Source: Spirochaetaceae bacterium (GTDB lineage: Bacteria > Spirochaetota > Spirochaetia > B11-G9). Taken from it: a stretch of 11,508 nucleotides of DNA. The stretch's first letter is position 1. Each line of letters opens with the position of its first letter. Location: positions 1-11,508 of the forward strand of contig DAOVSY010000058.1 of NCBI GenBank assembly GCA_030633365.1, in the 5' to 3' direction. The position numbers and the translations under genes are program-made. Shown here one piece after another: positions 7,755 through 11,508 of the stretch. The notes beneath the pieces were generated by a model. The model ran no database searches and was not told where the DNA came from. It saw only the letters and a program-made list of their open reading frames with translations.

Positions 7755-8550
7755 TTCCAAGCTCCTCCAGTTCCTCTCCTTCTTCATCCTGAAAATTCAG
7801 CAGTCTGGTAAGACGTTTTGTTAGTTCCTTAGTACTAAGATCATAATAAAGATTCGCATCATAGGAGAGAGATAATGCCCCAGTTTCTTCAGAAACAACA
7901 AGTGTTACACAATCAGTATCTTCAGCTATTCCCAAAGCTGCTCTGTGTCTTGTCCCAAAACTTCTTCTAATATCGACCTGCTCACTTAAAGGAAGAAAAC
8001 AACCCGCAGAAATAATTTTACCACCCTGAATTATAATAGCACCATCATGAAGGGGTGTATCATGTCCAAAAATAGTTAAAATCATACTTGATGATATTTC
8101 AGCATTAATTTTTGTTCCGGATTCAATAATATTTTTTATTCCTACCCTTCTTGGAAAAACCAACAGAGCACCGCGTTTTCTATTGGATAGAATCTCAACA
8201 GCATTTATAACAGTATCTACATGAAATGATTTAGCATTATGAGATATTCTAAACCATTCACCACGTCCAACTCTTATAAATATAGATCTTAGTTCAGGTT
8301 GGAAAACTACAGCAATAATAATTACAAGAACTGTAGCTAACCGGTTCATAATCCAAAGAATAGTATCCAGCTTCAGAATAAAAGCAGCAAGATAAAAAAT
8401 ACCTACAACAAAGGCACCTCTTATTAGTTGTACTGCTCTGGTCTGAACAAGAATCTTATAAACCTGATAAATAAGGAAAGAGAGTATACCTATATCCAAA
8501 AGCGGGCGAATAACTTCTGTTACAAACCATATATCATCCAGGAAATCCAT
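7744..8550 (-). CDS. cdaA: Diadenylate cyclase (c-di-AMP synthase) CdaA
   Basis: This 268-residue membrane enzyme is predicted to join two ATP molecules into cyclic di-AMP, a messenger that controls potassium and osmolyte balance and cell-wall homeostasis in bacteria. Three membrane segments lie at roughly 17-35, 42-61 and 65-83. The cytoplasmic DAC domain follows, with the signature DGA at 169-171, GTRHRAALG at 199-207 and SEETG at 220-224, all intact. A short acidic tail (DEEGEELEELGNEV) ends the protein. The start gives the usual CdaA N-terminus; no other in-frame ATG precedes the membrane region. No Shine-Dalgarno site is visible, because the promoter -10 box lies 7 nt before the ATG. It opens the long operon and overlaps cdaR by 11 bases. 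The glmM gene that often follows cdaR in Firmicutes is absent. Confidence 0.97.
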   Translation of the reverse strand: MDFLDDIWFVTEVIRPLLDIGILSFLIYQVYKILVQTRAVQLIRGAFVVGIFYLAAFILKLDTILWIMNRLATVLVIIIAVVFQPELRSIFIRVGRGEWFRISHNAKSFHVDTVINAVEILSNRKRGALLVFPRRVGIKNIIESGTKINAEISSSMILTIFGHDTPLHDGAIIIQGGKIISAGCFLPLSEQVDIRRSFGTRHRAALGIAEDTDCVTLVVSEETGALSLSYDANLYYDLSTKELTKRLTRLLNFQDEEGEELEELGNEV

Positions 8551-8557
8551 AATCAGT

Positions 8558-8586
8558 ATTATAGATTCGCTTCGACTTTATTTCAA
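8558..8586 (-). promoter_or_regulatory. Strong sigma-70-type promoter of the cdaA operon
   Basis: On the minus strand TTGAAA (8586-8581, 5 of 6) and a perfect TATAAT (8563-8558) are separated by exactly 17 bases. The -10 box ends 7 nt before the cdaA ATG, so the expected start of transcription is at or within a base or two of the start codon and the mRNA would be essentially leaderless. This is the best promoter I see in the window, and it would drive cdaA through priA. Confidence 0.75.
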
Positions 8587-8664
8587 CTGATATATTTCTT
8601 TCTGATCAGGCTATCCGCTACAATTGCTCCGACATTATTAAACTGGACCACATATTTTATCGCT

Positions 8665-8696
8665 GGGTACAGACAAGGCATGCCTTGTCTCTCTAC
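8665..8696. repeat. REP-like palindrome between the DUF4015 gene and cdaA (copy 2)
   Basis: AGACAAGGCATGCCTTGTCT at 8671-8690 is a perfect 20-nt palindrome, with partly paired flanks out to 8665 and 8696 (right end CTAC, as in copy 1). It shares the central AGGCATGCCT and a left flank GGTACAG with copy 1 at 2159-2186. It lies 6 bases beyond the stop of the upstream gene. The stem has a CATG turn and no following T-run, so it is not a textbook intrinsic terminator. The rest of this 152-bp gap down to the cdaA promoter (8587-8664) holds nothing else I recognise. Confidence 0.7.
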
Positions 8697-8702
8697 GGCA
8701 TT

Positions 8703-10550
8703 TCAATCTGCGACCATATAATATCTGTTGGAATTATTCCACATAGTGTAACCAGATCCGCCTGCTTCATTTATGCCTTCAATTTGAAGGTCAAGATAAC
8801 TTGTATATTCCTCGTATTCCATTTCAAGCTCTTTCCCAATTAAAAAGGCCTGTACATAGGGTCTGATCAGAGATCTGTTTTCTGTAATAATACGTGCCCT
8901 TCTGGTTCCTTCATTGTAAATGTATTTAGCTCTTTCAAGGTATTCCATATTATCCATAAAGGATCCTGGAAAATGTGAAGGATAAAACATAGGTGAAATT
9001 ACATCGACATAATCTGCAAGCATCTCTATATTTTGACCAATCCAGTTTCCCATTCTGTACCATGAATTAAAACCGTAGAGATCTGTACTTATTGGAATAA
9101 ATATTTTTTCACGGGCAACCCTTATAAAAGACTCCAAAGCATCTATCTTGGTCATTCCTGGTCTTTTACTTCTATACTTTGCTGTACTTAAATTTCCATC
9201 TGATGGAAAACGGATATAATCAAACTGGATTTCATCTATACCCAAACTTTGAAGTTCCTCTGCTATAGCAATATTATATCTCCAAACAAACTCAGAATAA
9301 GGGTCCACCCAAAACTCTCGCTGAATAAAAATTTCCTCTCCTGTTTCACTGTCAGTTTGCTTTATTAAATAACCCCAGGGAGCGTCTTTTTTAAAATCCC
9401 ATATAGAATAAGCATTATTTGAATAATTATAAAGCATAGGATCTTTAAAAACTACAATTCTCCCAATTACATAAATACCATTTTCATGGGCTTTTTCTAA
9501 AAGTAATTCCAGATTAAGTCTATTTCTAACAGCTCCTAAGTCTCCTGGAAGTTCCAAAGAAGTATTATAAGTAATTTTACCTTCATCATCTTTCATATCA
9601 ATTACCATGGAATTAAGTCCATGTTTTTTCATAAAAGCTATATGTGCATCCAGTCGATCACCAGATCCATGAAAAGAATTAACATATAATCCTGTCTTAT
9701 CCATTGAATTTACAAGTCTCCCGTTATCTTCAGGAATTACTATAGATTTTTCTTTTGTTATTAAAGGGATATCAGTATTCCAAAAATTATTATTATTATC
9801 CTTATAGTAATAATAATTTTTGGTATAAACCCCAATTCCAGTTTTCTTTATATCAAAACCTTTTATGGTTAAAGAAGGAAGTATTTTTGTCTCTTTAAAG
9901 TTAGCTAATTTATTATCTAAATAGTTAGCTGTAAATACTGAACTGGAAAATCCTGTCGCAATAAAAAGTCTATTTGAATTAGAAGGATCTAATGAAAGAC
10001 CAGAAATTTCTTCATAAAAACCAGCCCCCTTATACAAAGGACTAAGATCAAGAGGGCTCTTTTCCCAGGAATTTCCGCTATTAAAAGTTTCAAAAATGCC
10101 ATTAAAAGAGGTCCCAAGAATTATTCGATCTATATTCCCTGAGTCCAGACTTACAGAAGTAAAATAATTTGAACTTTTTACTGGTCCCCCAGTTTGAATT
10201 ATCTCCCAATTCCATCCACCATCTTTCGTTATAAATAATGTTGAAGAATCTGTAATAGCAATCCGATCTGAATTTACCGGATCAACATAAATGGAGGTAA
10301 GCCTTCTGTATTCATCTCCGGCAAAAGGATATACTACTTTTTCAGGCAGACCATTATTCCGTTGAGTCCATGTTTTACCATTATCAGTGGATACAATAAA
10401 ACCACTGGATACAGTTATTCCAACTACATTTTCATATTTTAAAATCCGGTACTGGGTAAGATCAAATTTTTCGAGGCTACTAATTTGAAAAGGTATAATT
10501 AGTAAAACTATAAAAGTAAATGCAAGTTTAATCCAAAAGTTGTTCTTCAT
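8703..10550 (-). CDS. Exported Asp-box propeller / DUF4015 putative glycoside hydrolase
   Basis: This 615-residue protein has a signal peptide (basic start, hydrophobic 8-24, no lipobox Cys), so it should be exported. Residues about 40-260 contain Asp-box (BNR) motifs typical of sialidase-like or photosystem-assembly-type beta-propellers: VSTDNGKTW (53-61), ITKDGGWNW (107-115) and the degenerate FNSGNSW (156-162). Repeated NSDRIAIT / NIDRIILGT / NSNRLFIATG strands mark successive blades. Residues about 287-600 match DUF4015, a predicted glycoside-hydrolase TIM barrel: GLYVNSFHGSG, VIDMKDDEGKITYNT (316-330), GIYVIGRIVVFKDP, FWVDPYSEFVW, and GIDEIQFDYIRFPSDG (437-452), whose acidic residues are the likely active site. 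The substrate is unknown; an envelope or extracellular polysaccharide is the natural guess. It lies between cls and cdaA and appears to be its own unit. A purine-rich AAGGG lies rather far (about 12 nt) from the ATG. Confidence 0.85.
   Translation of the reverse strand: MKNNFWIKLAFTFIVLLIIPFQISSLEKFDLTQYRILKYENVVGITVSSGFIVSTDNGKTWTQRNNGLPEKVVYPFAGDEYRRLTSIYVDPVNSDRIAITDSSTLFITKDGGWNWEIIQTGGPVKSSNYFTSVSLDSGNIDRIILGTSFNGIFETFNSGNSWEKSPLDLSPLYKGAGFYEEISGLSLDPSNSNRLFIATGFSSSVFTANYLDNKLANFKETKILPSLTIKGFDIKKTGIGVYTKNYYYYKDNNNNFWNTDIPLITKEKSIVIPEDNGRLVNSMDKTGLYVNSFHGSGDRLDAHIAFMKKHGLNSMVIDMKDDEGKITYNTSLELPGDLGAVRNRLNLELLLEKAHENGIYVIGRIVVFKDPMLYNYSNNAYSIWDFKKDAPWGYLIKQTDSETGEEIFIQREFWVDPYSEFVWRYNIAIAEELQSLGIDEIQFDYIRFPSDGNLSTAKYRSKRPGMTKIDALESFIRVAREKIFIPISTDLYGFNSWYRMGNWIGQNIEMLADYVDVISPMFYPSHFPGSFMDNMEYLERAKYIYNEGTRRARIITENRSLIRPYVQAFLIGKELEMEYEEYTSYLDLQIEGINEAGGSGYTMWNNSNRYYMVAD
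9780..9823. repeat. Perfect 16-bp inverted repeat inside the DUF4015 gene
   Basis: CCAAAAATTATTATTA (9780-9795) and TAATAATAATTTTTGG (9808-9823) are exact reverse complements separated by 12 bases. They lie within the coding region at about residues 243-257, where the protein reads KNYYYYKDNNNNFW, a low-complexity join between the propeller-like part and the hydrolase domain. The transcript could fold into an AU-rich hairpin here. Confidence 0.75.
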
Positions 10551-10586
10551 ATTTGAGTATATCCCTTAATAGTAATATAAAAACTT

Positions 10587-10615
10587 ACAGTATCAGATAT
10601 AAAATAGAATGCCAA
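10587..10615 (-). promoter_or_regulatory. Possible promoter before the DUF4015 gene
   Basis: On the minus strand TTGGCA (10615-10610, 5 of 6 to the -35 consensus) is followed after 17 bases by TACTGT (10592-10587), a poor -10 match. The spacer and downstream DNA are very AT-rich and hold other possible -10 boxes (for example TATATT further down). A promoter somewhere in this 80-bp gap is likely because cls ends at 10631, but the exact boxes are uncertain. I see no intrinsic terminator for cls here. Confidence 0.3.
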
Positions 10616-10630
10616 CTATCAATTTTTTAC

Positions 10631-11508
10631 TTAAAGAACAGGTGAAAAAATTCTAAAAATAGAATTTCTTAATCGTTTAAAAATGTTAAGCTTCTTTCGA
10701 TCCTCAATATTAATTTTCTGACAATAAAGAAGATCTTTATTAAATTGTTTGATAAGTTTACTTGTAACTTGTTTATTATAATATACAGCATTTATTTCAT
10801 AATCTAAATGGAAACTCCTGATATCCATATTACATGAACCAACTGTAGATATTGTATCATCTACAATTAAAACTTTTGAATGAAGAAAACCATTTTTATA
10901 GAGAAAAATATTTACTCCGGCAGCAAGAAGTGAATCAAAATATGTATGAGCTACCCAAAAAGGTATTTTTTTATCAGGATTACCAGTTATCATAAGATTT
11001 ACTTCAACACCGCTAAGAGCTGTTGTTTCAAGTGCATTTACAAGGCTTATACTTGGTATAAAATAAGGTGTCTGAACATAAACAATTCTATTTGAATTCA
11101 TTATCATGTTAAAAAAGAGTTTTTCCAGGGAATACCAATCTGAATCAGGACCACTTACTACAATCTGCATTGGTAAATTCTCTTCAGTTTCTTCTACTTC
11201 AGGAAAATACCCACCTTCCTTAATATTCTCTCCTCCGGAATTATACCAGTCTGATAAAAAGACACTCTGAAGCATATGAACAGACTCCCCTACCAGTTTC
11301 ATATGAGTATCTCTCCAGCTCTTAAATTTCTTACCTCCATCAATATATTCATCACCAATATTCATGCCTCCGGTATAGGCAATTTTTCCATCAATTACGG
11401 CAATCTTTCTCTGATTGCAATAATTTAAGAGTCGTCCAGTAAAAACATTTGCAGGGTCAAGAAAATATTTTGTATCTATTCCGGCATCTGAAAGATTTTT
11501 TTTAAATT
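10631..11508 (-). CDS. cls: Cardiolipin synthase (phospholipase D superfamily), N-terminus beyond window
   Basis: The frame is open to the right edge of the window, giving about 292 C-terminal codons of a protein normally near 480-510 residues. Cardiolipin synthases condense phosphatidylglycerol molecules at the membrane using two HKD motifs. The second motif is intact: HSKVLIVD followed by GSCN and DIRSFHLDYEIN. The first reads NQRKIAVIDGKIAYTGGMN: the Lys, Asp, Gly and Asn positions are kept, but the catalytic His is Gln, encoded by CAG at 11413-11411. The family blocks GDEYIDG, SWRDTHMKLVG and the ending RLRNSIFRIFSPVL are all present. An internal Met at 11365 is not the start, because the first HKD motif lies upstream of it. 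Family membership is certain; whether it still makes cardiolipin is not. Confidence 0.92.
   Translation of the reverse strand, partial: FKKNLSDAGIDTKYFLDPANVFTGRLLNYCNQRKIAVIDGKIAYTGGMNIGDEYIDGGKKFKSWRDTHMKLVGESVHMLQSVFLSDWYNSGGENIKEGGYFPEVEETEENLPMQIVVSGPDSDWYSLEKLFFNMIMNSNRIVYVQTPYFIPSISLVNALETTALSGVEVNLMITGNPDKKIPFWVAHTYFDSLLAAGVNIFLYKNGFLHSKVLIVDDTISTVGSCNMDIRSFHLDYEINAVYYNKQVTSKLIKQFNKDLLYCQKINIEDRKKLNIFKRLRNSIFRIFSPVL

Noticed and set aside
8583..8681. A 32-codon minus-strand frame beginning inside the copy 2 palindrome (MPCLYPAIKYVV... to IRKKYIS)
   Set aside because: It starts in the palindrome, has no proper ribosome-binding site, and its end overlaps the -35 box of the cdaA promoter. 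I do not recognise it and treat it as intergenic.
8671..8690. Palindrome as a rho-independent terminator of the DUF4015 gene
   Set aside because: There is no T-run on either side, and the near-identical core at 2163-2182 fits a dispersed repeat better.
10551..10630. Terminator for cls in the 80-bp gap
   Set aside because: I found AT-rich DNA and short T-runs but no GC-rich stem in front of them.
11363..11365. Cls start at the internal Met of GGMNIGDEY
   Set aside because: The frame continues upstream to the window edge and contains the first HKD-like motif, so the true start is outside the window.

Overview
The window is AT-rich (about a third G+C by eye). Every gene I can support lies on the minus strand, so the transcriptional order runs from high to low coordinates. 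All recognisable proteins are bacterial. The order cdaA - cdaR(ybbR) - acpS - DUF2225 - truA - (udg) - priA matches, from memory, the Borrelia cluster around BB0008 (cdaA) to BB0014 (priA). Together with the AT bias this suggests a spirochaete, probably free-living or host-associated Spirochaetales. That assignment is inference; no 16S or other lineage marker is present.

Layout in transcriptional order. (1) 11508-10631: the C-terminal part of a cardiolipin synthase of the phospholipase D superfamily. Its first HKD motif carries Gln where the catalytic His should be. (2) 10550-8703: an exported protein joining an N-terminal Asp-box (BNR) beta-propeller-like region to a DUF4015-type putative glycoside hydrolase barrel. 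(3) 8702-8551: an intergenic region with a perfect 20-nt palindrome and then a near-consensus sigma-70 promoter whose -10 box ends 7 nt before the cdaA ATG. (4) 8550-2183: a tightly packed operon of cdaA, cdaR, acpS, DUF2225, truA, a family-4 uracil-DNA glycosylase and priA. Junctions range from an 11-bp overlap to a 13-bp gap. (5) 2182-2105: a 78-bp gap with a second palindrome that shares the AGGCATGCCT core and covers the priA stop codon, followed by a possible weak promoter. (6) 2104-1: def, fmt and a membrane-anchored PASTA-domain protein that runs off the left edge, each junction overlapping by a single base (TAATG).

Functionally, the long operon joins c-di-AMP synthesis (CdaA with its YbbR partner CdaR) to activation of acyl carrier protein (AcpS), tRNA pseudouridylation (TruA), base-excision repair (UDG) and replication restart (PriA). 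The following def-fmt pair makes and removes the N-formyl group of initiator methionine. Membrane and envelope functions (Cls, exported glycosidase-like protein, CdaA/CdaR, PASTA protein) flank and open these units.

Most of the window is conserved housekeeping. I see no CRISPR array, transposase, tRNA or rRNA, and no clear novel defence or mobile system. The points most worth a second look are the H-to-Q change in the Cls catalytic motif, the pair of related palindromes at gene 3' ends, the apparently leaderless promoter arrangement before cdaA, and the uncharacterised DUF2225 and Asp-box/DUF4015 proteins. No stretch over 300 bases lacks a gene.
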